Positions 1 through 8,395 of a stretch of DNA of 64,000 bases are shown one piece after another. The stretch comes from Nitrospira sp. CR1.2 (GTDB taxonomy: Bacteria > Nitrospirota > Nitrospiria > Nitrospirales > Nitrospiraceae), in contig WIAG01000014.1 in assembly GCA_014055495.1 (NCBI GenBank), positions 1 through 64,000 on the forward strand, written 5' to 3'. The position numbers and the translations under genes are program-made. The stretch's first letter is position 1; the number at the start of each line of letters is the position of its first letter. The notes below the pieces were generated by a model that did not search any database, was not told the origin of the DNA, and saw only the letters and a program-made list of their open reading frames with translations.

Positions 1-1638
1 GGCCTGACGCTGGGGAATGTGCTGGTAGGTATGGTCGGACGGACCATTCACGATCTGTATACGCCGCTCGCCGAGACGACCAGGGCGATCGGATTTGGAC
101 CGGGGTCGAGCCGGCTGCTGGTGGAGGCTGTCGTCATCGGAAGCGTCGTGTCTGTCTTGGGTGCGTTGGGTCCCAGCCTGGACGCTGGACGGACGGTGAT
201 CGTCGCGGCGCTGGCGCCAGGGGAATATGATGTCGCACGACGTGTTCGCGCCGGGTCGCTTGGAGTAACGGGACTGGTGCTGTTGCTGATGGCCTTGGGC
301 TGTGTGTTTGTCGGACCGGTCGCCGGGATACCCATCTTTGGGTATGTGGCGACATTTTGTCTTCTCGCGGGGCTCTCGTGCCTCGTGCCGGCGCTGATGC
401 ACGTGGTCTGTCGCACGCGAGAATTTGGTCTGTTGTCCCCGGCGCCTTCCCTCGGCGGGGCTGTTCGTCACATCGCCCGTGAGCAGACCACCAGGAGCAT
501 GGGGCGAAACGCGGTGACCGTGTCGGCCTTTCTGGTCGGGGTCGCCATCATGGTCGGAGTGATGGTGATGATCAGAAGCTTTCGCGAAACGGTGGAAATT
601 TGGATAGACCAGACCGTGATGGCGGATTTTATCGTCGCGCCTGCCGGGTGGCCGAATAGTACGCGGCAGGGTGCGTCGCCGGCCGTGCTTCCGGGTGCAT
701 GGCGTGAGGAGTTAGCCGGTTCCGGGGTAGTGTCGGCGGTCGATGCCTACCGGGATCTGCGTATCGATGTGCAGGGGCGACCTGTCGCGTTGGTGTCGAG
801 GGATCTGGTGCTGCACGCCGCCCGGAGCCGGTATCTGTTTCTTGCAGGCGATTCAGCGCGCATTCTGACCCGTGCCGCGGCCGGGGAGGGAGCGATCCTT
901 TCGGAGGTGTTGGCCAACCGTCTGCAACTCACTGAGGGGAGCCGGGTGTCCATTGCCACACCGTCAGGGGAGCGGTCGTTGCTGGTCCTCGGAGTCTTTT
1001 ACGACTACGCGACCGACGGAGGGAAACTCGTCATCGACCGAACCCTCTATCGGCAATGGTGGACAGACGATGGCGTAACCGTGTTTCCCGTCTATGTTCA
1101 CGCGGGGACGGATCAAGAGCAGGCTCGTTCGGCCATTTCGGAGGTCCTCGCGCGGGAGAGCGGTGGAAGCCTGATGCCGACGGTTCTCAGCAATGCCGAA
1201 TTGCGCCGGGAGATTCTTCGCATTTTCGACCGGACATTCACCTTGACCTATGTCCTTGAGGCGATCGCCGTGATTATTGCGATGCTAGGCATCATCAATA
1301 CGCTCGTGACGTCTGTGGTCGAACGACGTCGGGAATTGGCGACGCTGCAAGCCTTGGGGAGCAGCCGGGGGCAGGTGACGGCATTGATTCTGTGGGAAGC
1401 CGGCTACCTGGGGTTGCTGGGAACGGGCATGGGACTCATCGGAGGGCTTGCCCTTGCGCAGATTTTGATCAGGGTCATCAACCGACAGTCTTTCGGTTGG
1501 ACGATCCAGATCGCTTGGCCTTTGGGTCTGCTGGTGGAAGTTGCCGCCCTTGCCCTGATCGCCTCACTCGTCGCCGGGTTGTGGCCGGCCCGATGGGCCG
1601 CCAAGCAACCGCTGGTCGAGGGGCTGCGTTACGAGTGA
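1..1638 (+). CDS. ABC transporter permease, FtsX/MacB type (5' end outside window)
   Basis: The reading frame is open to the first base, so the start lies upstream and at least 545 codons are visible. This is the permease of an ABC exporter of the FtsX/MacB/LolC kind, usually paired with a small ATPase, in the inner membrane. Near the visible N-terminus there is a membrane segment followed by a PSLDAGR-like loop typical of the first FtsX domain. Further helices follow, then a second extracytoplasmic domain of about 200 residues. The C-terminal FtsX domain has the VVERRRELATLQALGSS loop and ends in VEGLRYE. Two FtsX domains make it a long lipoprotein- or lipid-type permease. The substrate cannot be read from the sequence. 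Its stop overlaps the end of convergent bioB by 10 bp. Confidence 0.88.
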   Translation, partial: GLTLGNVLVGMVGRTIHDLYTPLAETTRAIGFGPGSSRLLVEAVVIGSVVSVLGALGPSLDAGRTVIVAALAPGEYDVARRVRAGSLGVTGLVLLLMALGCVFVGPVAGIPIFGYVATFCLLAGLSCLVPALMHVVCRTREFGLLSPAPSLGGAVRHIAREQTTRSMGRNAVTVSAFLVGVAIMVGVMVMIRSFRETVEIWIDQTVMADFIVAPAGWPNSTRQGASPAVLPGAWREELAGSGVVSAVDAYRDLRIDVQGRPVALVSRDLVLHAARSRYLFLAGDSARILTRAAAGEGAILSEVLANRLQLTEGSRVSIATPSGERSLLVLGVFYDYATDGGKLVIDRTLYRQWWTDDGVTVFPVYVHAGTDQEQARSAISEVLARESGGSLMPTVLSNAELRREILRIFDRTFTLTYVLEAIAVIIAMLGIINTLVTSVVERRRELATLQALGSSRGQVTALILWEAGYLGLLGTGMGLIGGLALAQILIRVINRQSFGWTIQIAWPLGLLVEVAALALIASLVAGLWPARWAAKQPLVEGLRYE

Positions 1639-2663
1639 GGAGCGACGGCCGGTTCACCGGCAGGAGCCGCACCCTGCGTCAGAGGCAACGCATCCACCTG
1701 GATCTCGAAACCCAGATCTTCGATCATGCGCCAGACTTCTGCGGCCGGTTGGCCGGGCGTCGTCAGATAGCCGTTCACGAAGACCGAATCCGCCGGGTAG
1801 AGGGCCAGCGGCTGCAAGCTGCGCAGGTTGTGTTCTCGACCACCCGCGATACGAAGCTCGGTCCGAGGGTGGAGAAAGCGGAAGAGGCAGAGGGCCTTCA
1901 GGCAGCGTTGCGGGGTGAGCGGCGCAGCATGTTCCATCGGCGTGCCGCTTGCGGGATGGAGGGTGTTGATCGGAATCGAGTCTGGTTTGACGTCTCGAAG
2001 GGCCAGGGCCAGATCAATCAGATCCTCGTCGCTCTCGCCCATGCCGACAATGCCGCCGGAACAGATTTCGAGGCCGGCAGTCCGGGCGTGCCGAATCGTG
2101 GCCAAGCGGTCCTGAAAGGTATGTGTGGTGCAGATTTCGGGATGGTAGGCTTCGCTCGTGTTGAGGTTGTGATTAATGCGGTCGACGCCTGCGGCTTTCA
2201 GGTCTTTGGCCTGGTGTTCGTTGAGCAACCCCAGGGAGCAACAGATCTGAATCGGAACTTCCTGCTTGATGGACCGAACCGCTGACGCAATTTCGGCAAT
2301 GTCGCGATCAAGGGGGCTCCGTCCGCTGATGACGATGCAATAGCGTTGAGCTTTGGCGGCCGCCGCGCGGCGTGCGCCGGTGATCATCTGCTCTTGCGGG
2401 AGGAGCCCGTACCGCTCGATCGGCGCCTTGGACACGGAGGACTGCGAACAGTATCCGCAGTCCTCCTGGCAGGCGCCGCTCTTGGCGTTGAGCAGCATTT
2501 GCAGGCGAACGGTCTTACCGAAGTAACGTTCACGCACCGTGAAGGCTGCTTGTAGCAGCTCCAGTAGTCGGGAGTCGGGGGTCTGCAAGACAGCCAGCGA
2601 TTCTTCGTGGGTGAGCGGTTCGTCTCGTAAGGCCTTCTCGGCCAGCCTGGTCAGCTCAGTCAT
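1629..2663 (-). CDS. bioB: Biotin synthase
   Basis: Radical SAM enzyme that inserts sulfur into dethiobiotin, the last step of biotin synthesis, in the cytoplasm. The CxxxCxxC cluster motif is CQEDCGYC (C65, C69, C72), and the family blocks YCSQSS, CCSLG, NLNTS and INTLHP are present. At 344 residues it has the usual length. The start is set by AGGAG eight bases before the ATG. It is separated from the lapB-like gene upstream by 102 bp and no other bio gene is in the window, so it may be transcribed alone or by read-through from the rplU operon. Confidence 0.97.
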   Translation of the reverse strand: MTELTRLAEKALRDEPLTHEESLAVLQTPDSRLLELLQAAFTVRERYFGKTVRLQMLLNAKSGACQEDCGYCSQSSVSKAPIERYGLLPQEQMITGARRAAAAKAQRYCIVISGRSPLDRDIAEIASAVRSIKQEVPIQICCSLGLLNEHQAKDLKAAGVDRINHNLNTSEAYHPEICTTHTFQDRLATIRHARTAGLEICSGGIVGMGESDEDLIDLALALRDVKPDSIPINTLHPASGTPMEHAAPLTPQRCLKALCLFRFLHPRTELRIAGGREHNLRSLQPLALYPADSVFVNGYLTTPGQPAAEVWRMIEDLGFEIQVDALPLTQGAAPAGEPAVAPHS

Positions 2664-2765
2664 GCACGCTACTCCTGGGAAAAAACAGATCGAACCTCGG
2701 TACCCAAACGGTGCGTTCGTGGGCGAAGGCCGTCTCTGTGAAGTGAAAAAAGTGCGGACAAAACC

Positions 2766-4166
2766 CTACACGGTTTCAAAGGGAGATGCAATGCCTTGGT
2801 AGGGGACGGAGGGAAGGCGTGAGTGGTCACTGCCTGGGTCCGTGTCGGCCTTTGTGGTGTCGCGCCAGGGGAGCGCCACGTAGGTATTCCAGCGTCCACA
2901 GCGTCGGCAACGGCCGGACCATTCCGTCAGTTCATGGTGGCATTGCGAGCATTGATAGGGGACGACGACTCGCTTTTTAAAGCCTAGCGCTTTCTTGAGC
3001 TCTCCTACGGCCTCGTCCATGTGTTGCTTGCGGAGATACAGGTTCGCCATGATCTTGTGGTAATCGACCAGCTGTTCCTGCGTGCCGTCCAGCGTCGAGA
3101 GCACGTCGTAGGCTTCGTCCACCATTTCCAGCCGGTAGTAGAGCTTCCCCAGGTAGAACTGGACAACGGCGTTGTGGGGGTCTTGCTGAAGGGCTTCCTG
3201 ATACACGCGGATGATCTCGTCCGGCTCCCCGAGCTCCAGGAAAAGTTCCTCCAGGCGGTGGAGAATGATCACGCTCCGTGTCTTGGCGTAAATCTTTTTG
3301 AGAATTTCGACCGCGTTCTTGGTTTTGCCCTCGCGGACCAGGATTTCACCGATGCCGATATAGGCAGGGAGAAAGGTGCGGTCCTTCTTGATCGCGCCCC
3401 GGAAATACCGTCGAGCCTTGTCGGGGTGCCCTCGCTCCAAAAGCTGCCGGCCAACTTCGTACATGCAACCAAGCAGAAGATTGGCCTCGGCCCGGCGTTC
3501 ACTCTCCGGCAGATGGGCTTTCACCAGCCGGTGCTGGATCTCCAGCGCATCGCTCCATTTTTCGAGGCGGATGTACAGGTCCCGCCTGCGGATCAAGGCC
3601 ATCAAGTTATCGGGTTCGAGTCGGAGGATGGTCTGGAGGGTTTGGAGCGCGTCTTCGTACCGGCGGGCGCCCTCCAGGTCCTTGGCCAGTTCCAGGAGCA
3701 CTTCCACATTGCGTTCTTCGATCCGGTGGGCTTGCTGGTGGAGCCGGATCGCTTCGGCGAAGTTGCTCTCCGACCGGTAAATATTTCCGAGCCACAGCAG
3801 TGAGTCGGTCCGGTTCGGATCGATGACGAGTGCGCGTTCGAACAAACTGACGGCGTCGGCCGTTCGTTTGGACATGAAGGCGTGCGTCCCGTCCCGATGG
3901 AGGGCATCAACCTTTTCCTTCCGGCGCACGAGACGGTTGGTGCGCCAATTCATGAAGACGTGCGAGGTTTCTTTGATCGTGACGATCAGGGCCACCAGCG
4001 TGGCACCAAGGGCCATCGAGAACAGGACCAACGAGACGGGGCTGAGTTCAAACAGGGCGTCGGGGCTGGTTCTGACCGTGATCGTGCCGGGATTCAGTTC
4101 GCGAAAGTAGCTGTAGAGAAAGATGCCGACACTGGCGAGGAAAATCGTGGACAGGAGCCGAAACAT
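2766..4166 (-). CDS. LapA-LapB-like membrane TPR protein with C-terminal zinc ribbon
   Basis: A 466-residue TPR protein resembling LapB (YciM), which controls lipopolysaccharide synthesis in E. coli through LpxC turnover. Two membrane segments (about 2-20 and 45-66) with a short loop between them look like LapA (DUF1049). The TPR array covers about 85-390. A rubredoxin-like zinc knuckle with C406, C409, C420 and C423 closes the folded part, and a polar tail of about 35 residues follows. E. coli has LapA and LapB as separate neighbouring genes, so this looks like a fusion of both; that reading is inference. The ATG lies just after the rsfS stop, which makes it the last gene of the rplU operon. 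No lapB symbol is given because the regulatory role is unproven here. Confidence 0.75.
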   Translation of the reverse strand: MFRLLSTIFLASVGIFLYSYFRELNPGTITVRTSPDALFELSPVSLVLFSMALGATLVALIVTIKETSHVFMNWRTNRLVRRKEKVDALHRDGTHAFMSKRTADAVSLFERALVIDPNRTDSLLWLGNIYRSESNFAEAIRLHQQAHRIEERNVEVLLELAKDLEGARRYEDALQTLQTILRLEPDNLMALIRRRDLYIRLEKWSDALEIQHRLVKAHLPESERRAEANLLLGCMYEVGRQLLERGHPDKARRYFRGAIKKDRTFLPAYIGIGEILVREGKTKNAVEILKKIYAKTRSVIILHRLEELFLELGEPDEIIRVYQEALQQDPHNAVVQFYLGKLYYRLEMVDEAYDVLSTLDGTQEQLVDYHKIMANLYLRKQHMDEAVGELKKALGFKKRVVVPYQCSQCHHELTEWSGRCRRCGRWNTYVALPWRDTTKADTDPGSDHSRLPSVPYQGIASPFETV

Positions 4167-4167
4167 G

Positions 4168-4590
4168 CTAGACCCGTTTCCGGGTGCGCGTGGGGCGTGT
4201 CGTCGTTCGTGCCGGTGTTGCTGCCTTCACGGCTCGCTCTTCCGGTACCTGGACTTGCCCTGCGTCGCCCCACAGTCGTTCGAGTGCGTAGTGTTCGCGA
4301 ATATCCTTCTGGAAAATGTGGACCATGACGTCACCAAAATCGATGACGACCCACTTGGCCGACGACGCCCCTTCAATGCCGAGCGGCGCATGACCCTGGG
4401 CTTTGAGCACGTCGCGTACATGGTCTGCGATCGCTCGTGCCTGCCGCTCCGACTCTCCGGAGCCGATAACCAAGTAATCGGCGAGGGAGGTCAGTTTGGC
4501 GATATGCAGGATGAGAACGTCGGTGGCCTTTTTGTCCAGGATGGCACTCGCCACCGCCAGCGCTTTGGCTTTTGATTCAGAAACGCTCAC
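4168..4590 (-). CDS. rsfS: Ribosomal silencing factor RsfS
   Basis: RsfS binds ribosomal protein L14 on the 50S subunit and blocks subunit joining when nutrients are short. The family blocks are clear: DVLILHI, a SLADYLVIGSGES-like stretch, and WVVIDFGDVMVHIF followed by REHYALERLW. I chose the GTG at 4590 (140 residues) because AGGGAGG sits three bases upstream and the family motif begins soon after. A longer reading from 4632 would run deep into nadD. With this start it overlaps the nadD end by 14 bp, a common nadD-rsfS arrangement that suggests coupled translation. The Arg/Thr-rich C-terminal tail is an extension beyond the family core. Confidence 0.95.
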   Translation of the reverse strand: MSVSESKAKALAVASAILDKKATDVLILHIAKLTSLADYLVIGSGESERQARAIADHVRDVLKAQGHAPLGIEGASSAKWVVIDFGDVMVHIFQKDIREHYALERLWGDAGQVQVPEERAVKAATPARTTTRPTRTRKRV

Positions 4591-5257
4591 CGTCCTCCCT
4601 GTATAACCCCTCGCGAAGTATATAGGATTCAACGAGGGGGGGCAACAGATTTGCCAGTGGACGGCCGTCCCGCAAGCGGGCTCGAATCTCCGATGCGGAG
4701 CTGTCGCAAGGCGGCAATCTGAGGAAGGTCAGCGTGCGGCCGTCGGCGAGGGGCACGTCTGCCCGGCTTTGTGTCGCAGCGTCCAGGGCCTCCAGCTTGT
4801 CTCGTGGAACTTCGTGGAAGAACGGAACGGAGGCCAGGGTCAGAAACCTGGTGGACGGTCTTGAAATCACAACAAAATCGCAGGTCTTCAGGAGGAGGTC
4901 GGCTTCCTTCCAGGACGGGAGATCCAGAAACGCATCCAGACCGATGATAAAAAACAGTGAGGTAGCCGGGCCGTATTCTTGTTGAATCGCCCGGACCGTA
5001 TCGATCGAGTAGGATTTGCCGGTGCGGCGGATTTCGAGATCCGTGAGGGCGAATTCAGGAATGTCGTGAATCGCCAGCTCGACCATGCGGTACCGATGCC
5101 GGGCCTCCGCGAGGGTTCTGGACTCCTTGTGCGGAGGGTCACCGGTCGGAATGAACAGTATGCGGTCCAGCGCCAGAAGCTGCCGGGCCGATTGTGCGAT
5201 CGAAAGATGGCAGCGGTGGATGGGATTAAAGCTTCCGCCCAAGAGTCCCAGACGCAC
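4577..5257 (-). CDS. nadD: Nicotinate-nucleotide adenylyltransferase
   Basis: Transfers AMP from ATP to nicotinate mononucleotide, the penultimate step of NAD synthesis. The N-terminus holds the nucleotidyltransferase motif GGSFNPIHRCHL, and a later SASEIRARL corresponds to the family's ISSTxIR signature. The 226-residue length fits NadD with a small C-terminal extension. The start is a GTG preceded by GAGAGGAAAG. It lies 94 bp downstream of proB in the same operon and overlaps rsfS. Confidence 0.95.
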   Translation of the reverse strand: MRLGLLGGSFNPIHRCHLSIAQSARQLLALDRILFIPTGDPPHKESRTLAEARHRYRMVELAIHDIPEFALTDLEIRRTGKSYSIDTVRAIQQEYGPATSLFFIIGLDAFLDLPSWKEADLLLKTCDFVVISRPSTRFLTLASVPFFHEVPRDKLEALDAATQSRADVPLADGRTLTFLRLPPCDSSASEIRARLRDGRPLANLLPPLVESYILREGLYREDGERF

Positions 5258-5351
5258 GCGTCTTTCCTCTCACTCGAACTCAGATCTGTGTGAAGCCGGT
5301 ACTCGCTGGACACCAAGGGATCCCGGCGTCGCGGGGAGTATCCACCGGCCG

Positions 5352-6473
5352 CTACAGAATCACCAAATTGTCGCGGTTGATGACCTCTTCGTACTCCTGG
5401 AGACCGGGGATCTTCTGGATATCGGCGGTCTTGAGGCCTTTGATCCGGGCGAGGATCGCGGAGGAGAAGTTCACCAGGCCTTTGGCGTATTCCTTGCCAT
5501 CCGGGCCTGTGCAGGTGACTGGGTCGCCCGCGTCGAACTGGCCGGTGATGTCGAGGATTCCCGAGGCCAGAAGACTCTTGCCCTTGCGTACCAGCGCCTC
5601 GACCGCTCCCTGATCCAACTGGACTTGGCCCCTGGGGCGTAGGGTAAATGCGATCCAATGTTTCCGGCTGTTCATGCGGCGTTCCCGGCCAAGAAACAAA
5701 CTGCCACCCGGGTGTCCGGACAGCACATCCGGGAGCAATCGTTCGTGAGTGCCATTCAGGATTAAGGTCGGCACCCCGTATTCGCCCACCTTTTTAGCCG
5801 CGCGCACCTTGGTCGCCATGCCTCCGGTCCCCTCAAACGTGGAGGACAGGCCTGCGCGCTGTTCGATGTCGTCGGTGATGTCGTGAATCAGCGGGATCAA
5901 GGTCGCGCTGGGATCTTTCCGCGGATCGGCGGTGAACAGACCATCCACATCCGACAAAATGACGAGGAGATCTGCATCGATGAGATGCGCCACCTGGGCT
6001 GCCAGTGTATCGTTGTCTCCGACCCGGATTTCTTCAACGGCAACGGTATCGTTTTCGTTGATGATGGGAACGACCCCGAATTCAATCAAGGTGGTCAGGG
6101 TGTGCCTGGCATTCAAAAACCGTCGGCGATCTGCCAGATCCGCATGCGTCAGGAGCACTTGCGCCACGCGGAGATTGAGGCGCTCGAAGGCCTTCTCGTA
6201 GGCCCACATCAACTGGCTCTGGCCGACTGCTGCGGCGGCCTGCTTGACCGGCAGGCTTTTGGGATATTCTCGCAACCCCAGCTTTTTAATGCCGGAGACG
6301 ACCGCGCCGGAGGAGACCACGAGCACCTCACGTCCCTGGGCGCGTATCTCGGCAATTTCTGCCGCAAGCCGTTCCAAGCGCTCGGCACTTAGCCCCGTCT
6401 CGCGCGAGGCGATGAGGCTGCTGCCGATCTTCACGACGACGCGCTTGGCGTGCTTTACGACTTCGTCTCGCAC
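5352..6473 (-). CDS. proB: Glutamate 5-kinase
   Basis: Phosphorylates glutamate in the first step of proline synthesis. The amino acid kinase domain begins with RVVVKIGSS and contains INENDTV and SDVDGLFTADPR. A PUA domain fills the last roughly 80 residues, as in E. coli ProB. I place the start at the GTG at 6473 (373 residues), which puts the kinase motif at the usual distance; it overlaps obgE by 19 bp. A second GTG at 6521 would add 16 residues and has AAGGA about nine bases upstream, so the exact start is uncertain. proA is not in the window. Confidence 0.95.
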   Translation of the reverse strand: MRDEVVKHAKRVVVKIGSSLIASRETGLSAERLERLAAEIAEIRAQGREVLVVSSGAVVSGIKKLGLREYPKSLPVKQAAAAVGQSQLMWAYEKAFERLNLRVAQVLLTHADLADRRRFLNARHTLTTLIEFGVVPIINENDTVAVEEIRVGDNDTLAAQVAHLIDADLLVILSDVDGLFTADPRKDPSATLIPLIHDITDDIEQRAGLSSTFEGTGGMATKVRAAKKVGEYGVPTLILNGTHERLLPDVLSGHPGGSLFLGRERRMNSRKHWIAFTLRPRGQVQLDQGAVEALVRKGKSLLASGILDITGQFDAGDPVTCTGPDGKEYAKGLVNFSSAILARIKGLKTADIQKIPGLQEYEEVINRDNLVIL

Positions 6474-7486
6474 GGGGTTGTTCGCAACGCCTCCACCTGC
6501 TGCCCCATGTAGCGGAGGCACTCGTCTAATCCTTCACGCGTGGCGGCCGAAATGGCAAAGAAGCGTATCTTGCGCCGTTGGCAGTACTTCTTGAGCTGTT
6601 CGAGCCGTTCGCCTTCGCCTTTGATGTCGAGCTTGGTGCCTACCACCGCGTAGGGGCGATCGGCAAGCGCAGGATCATACGCAGCCAACTCGTGCCGCAT
6701 GACTTTCAAGGCGGCGACCGGGTCTTCTGTGGCCCATTCGGAAATGTCGATCATGTGAATCAGCAGGCTGGTGCGTTCGATGTGCCGGAGGAACTGAAAG
6801 CCGAGGCCTTTTCCCTCATGCGCACCCTCGATCAAGCCGGGAATGTCCGCAATCACGAAAGTATGCTCGTTGCTTGATCGGACGACCCCAAGATTTGGTG
6901 TCAGGGTGGTAAAAGGATAGTCGGCAATCTTGGGCCGTGCAGCGGAGACGGCGGCAATGAATGTGGATTTTCCGGCATTGGGGTACCCGACCAGGCCGAC
7001 ATCGGCCAGGAGTTTCAGGTCGAGCCGAAGGAGGCGCTCCTCGCCGGGAGTGCCTGGTTCAAACTGAGTCGGGACGCGGTTGGTGGAGGTGGCGAACCGG
7101 GTGTTGCCGCGTCCCCCATGGCCCCCCTTGGCGACGATGTAACTGTCGCCATCTTCGGTAAGGTCGGCAAGAAGCTCTTGGCTGTTCGCGTCAAACACCA
7201 TTGTGCCGACCGGAACAGGGATGGAGACGTCGGTTCCGCGACGACCGTGGCAGTTGCTGCCGCCTCCGACCTCGCCTTTCTCCGCTTCATAGTGTTTCTG
7301 GTAACGAAGGTCCAGTAGGGTGGCGAGGCGAGTCGTGGCCTGAACGATGACGCTGCCCCCGTCTCCTCCGTCCCCCCCGTCTGGGCCGCCACGGGGCACG
7401 AATTTTTCGCGGCGAAAGCTGCAGGCGCCGTGACCGCCGTCCCCCGCCTTCACGAGAATCTGGGCTTGATCGACAAATGTGGACAT
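6455..7486 (-). CDS. obgE: GTPase ObgE/CgtA
   Basis: Essential ribosome-associated GTPase with a role in 50S assembly and stress signalling. The N-terminal glycine-rich OBG fold (about 1-158) is followed by a G domain with GYPNAGKST (P-loop), DIPGLIEGAHEG and TKLD. At 343 residues it lacks the variable C-terminal domain found in some relatives. The start is ATG with GAGGGG eight bases upstream, but that ribosome binding site lies inside a long predicted helix (see 7487-7562). It lies between rpmA and proB in the ribosomal-protein operon. Confidence 0.97.
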   Translation of the reverse strand: MSTFVDQAQILVKAGDGGHGACSFRREKFVPRGGPDGGDGGDGGSVIVQATTRLATLLDLRYQKHYEAEKGEVGGGSNCHGRRGTDVSIPVPVGTMVFDANSQELLADLTEDGDSYIVAKGGHGGRGNTRFATSTNRVPTQFEPGTPGEERLLRLDLKLLADVGLVGYPNAGKSTFIAAVSAARPKIADYPFTTLTPNLGVVRSSNEHTFVIADIPGLIEGAHEGKGLGFQFLRHIERTSLLIHMIDISEWATEDPVAALKVMRHELAAYDPALADRPYAVVGTKLDIKGEGERLEQLKKYCQRRKIRFFAISAATREGLDECLRYMGQQVEALRTTPCETKS

Positions 7487-7562
7487 CGCAACGTCCCCTC
7501 AGCCGGCGTAGTTATTCAGAAGCAGGAGTATACCGTATCCGCCGGCTCATGGGGGCGTTGCG
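7487..7562 (-). promoter_or_regulatory. Long inverted repeat enclosing the obgE ribosome binding site
   Basis: Bases 7487-7508 and 7540-7562 are an imperfect inverted repeat directly before the obgE ATG (7486). Seven outer pairs (CGCAACG against CGTTGCG) are followed by one A/C mismatch in the transcript, four G/C pairs, a 2-by-3 internal loop and eight inner pairs (AGCCGGCG against CGCCGGCT). The loop is about 31 nt. In the transcript the 3' arm contains the obgE GAGGGG site, so the folded RNA would hide it. No U-run follows, so this is not an ordinary terminator. Translational control is an inference. Confidence 0.6.
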
Positions 7563-7613
7563 TGAATGAAGGGTACCAGCACCGCGGGAGTCGTGGTCGG
7601 GACTGAGGAGAAA

Positions 7614-7877
7614 TTACGCCTTCGTGGACACCGGATACACGCTGACCTTTTGCCGGCCGCGTCCACCTTCAAACTTCACGACACCGGAGATATAGGCATA
7701 GAGGGTATGATCACGGCCCAACCCCACATTCAGGCCGGGGAAAAACTTAGTGCCGCGCTGGCGCACGATGATGGATCCTGCCTTGATGGTCTCTCCCCCG
7801 TAGGCTTTCACGCCGAGGTATTGCGGATTGCTGTCACGGCCGTTCCGTGTGGAACCGCCGCCTTTATTTGTTGCCAT
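7614..7877 (-). CDS. rpmA: 50S ribosomal protein L27
   Basis: L27 reaches the peptidyl-transferase centre of the ribosome. The N-terminal [19 protein letters not shown] and the block [10 protein letters not shown] are diagnostic, and 87 residues is the normal length. No N-terminal cleavage extension of the Firmicutes type is present. It follows rplU by 22 bp with AGGAG before the ATG. It precedes obgE by 127 bp, most of which is the inverted repeat. Confidence 0.98.
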   Translation of the reverse strand: MATNKGGGSTRNGRDSNPQYLGVKAYGGETIKAGSIIVRQRGTKFFPGLNVGLGRDHTLYAYISGVVKFEGGRGRQKVSVYPVSTKA

Positions 7878-7899
7878 GGCAAACTCTCCTTACGAGCCG

Positions 7900-8214
7900 T
7901 TACTTCGTTTCGATCCCGGTGACCCGCAGCTGCGTGAAGCCTTGCCGGTGGCCCCTGGTTCGCCGATAGTTCTTGCGACGTTGCTTCTTGAAGATCGTAA
8001 TGGAGCGGGTGCGTCCTTGGCGAAGAATTTCCGCCGTCACTGTTGCTCCGGCGACCACCGGTTGACCGACCACTAGGCCGCCAGCTCCGTGCAGCAGTCG
8101 AACCTTTTCGATCTGCACAGAATGCCCGACCTCGCCGGGAAGTGACTCCACTTGGAGCACGGTCCCTGCTTCCACTCGATACTGTTTCCCGCCTGTTTCG
8201 ATAATAGCGTACAT
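7900..8214 (-). CDS. rplU: 50S ribosomal protein L21
   Basis: L21 binds 23S rRNA in the large subunit. The sequence begins MYAIIETGGKQYRVEAG and contains the IFKKQRRKNYRRTRGHRQ basic block; 104 residues is standard. ATG preceded by GAGGAG. It is the first gene of the operon that runs to the lapB-like gene and lies divergent from ilvE. Confidence 0.98.
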   Translation of the reverse strand: MYAIIETGGKQYRVEAGTVLQVESLPGEVGHSVQIEKVRLLHGAGGLVVGQPVVAGATVTAEILRQGRTRSITIFKKQRRKNYRRTRGHRQGFTQLRVTGIETK

Positions 8215-8248
8215 GTTCGTTTCTTCTCCTCGTCAGCAGAACGTGCGT

Positions 8249-8277
8249 GTTTATCATAGGCGTCGCGAGAGTGTCAA
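8249..8277 (-). promoter_or_regulatory. Predicted sigma-70-like promoter of the rplU operon
   Basis: On the minus strand a perfect TTGACA (8277-8272) is followed after 16 nt by GATAAA (8255-8250, 4 of 6 matches). A short leader leads to the rplU ATG at 8214. The -35 is strong and the -10 only fair. This would drive rplU-rpmA-obgE-proB-nadD-rsfS and the lapB-like gene. Confidence 0.5.
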
Positions 8278-8358
8278 GAATAACTGCGTGTGCGGAACGA
8301 CGATCGCCACAGCGGGAGCGTCGCTGCATCCGGTTCTGATGATGGGAGGGGTGTTGCC

Positions 8359-8388
8359 TTGACGCTCATCGAGAGGCGCTGGTATTAT
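8359..8388 (+). promoter_or_regulatory. Predicted ilvE promoter (extended -10, leaderless)
   Basis: TTGACG (8359-8364), an 18-nt spacer, then TGG-TATTAT (TATTAT at 8383-8388), an extended -10 element. Only seven bases separate the -10 from the ilvE ATG at 8396, so transcription would begin at or one base before the start codon. Confidence 0.6.
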
Positions 8389-8395
8389 CCGGCGC

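Noticed and set aside
1392-2285. 297-codon plus-strand open frame overlapping the FtsX gene end and bioB
   Set aside because: It lies opposite the highly conserved bioB and over the permease 3' end. Its product is Arg/Gly-rich with no motif, so it is a shadow of GC-rich coding sequence.
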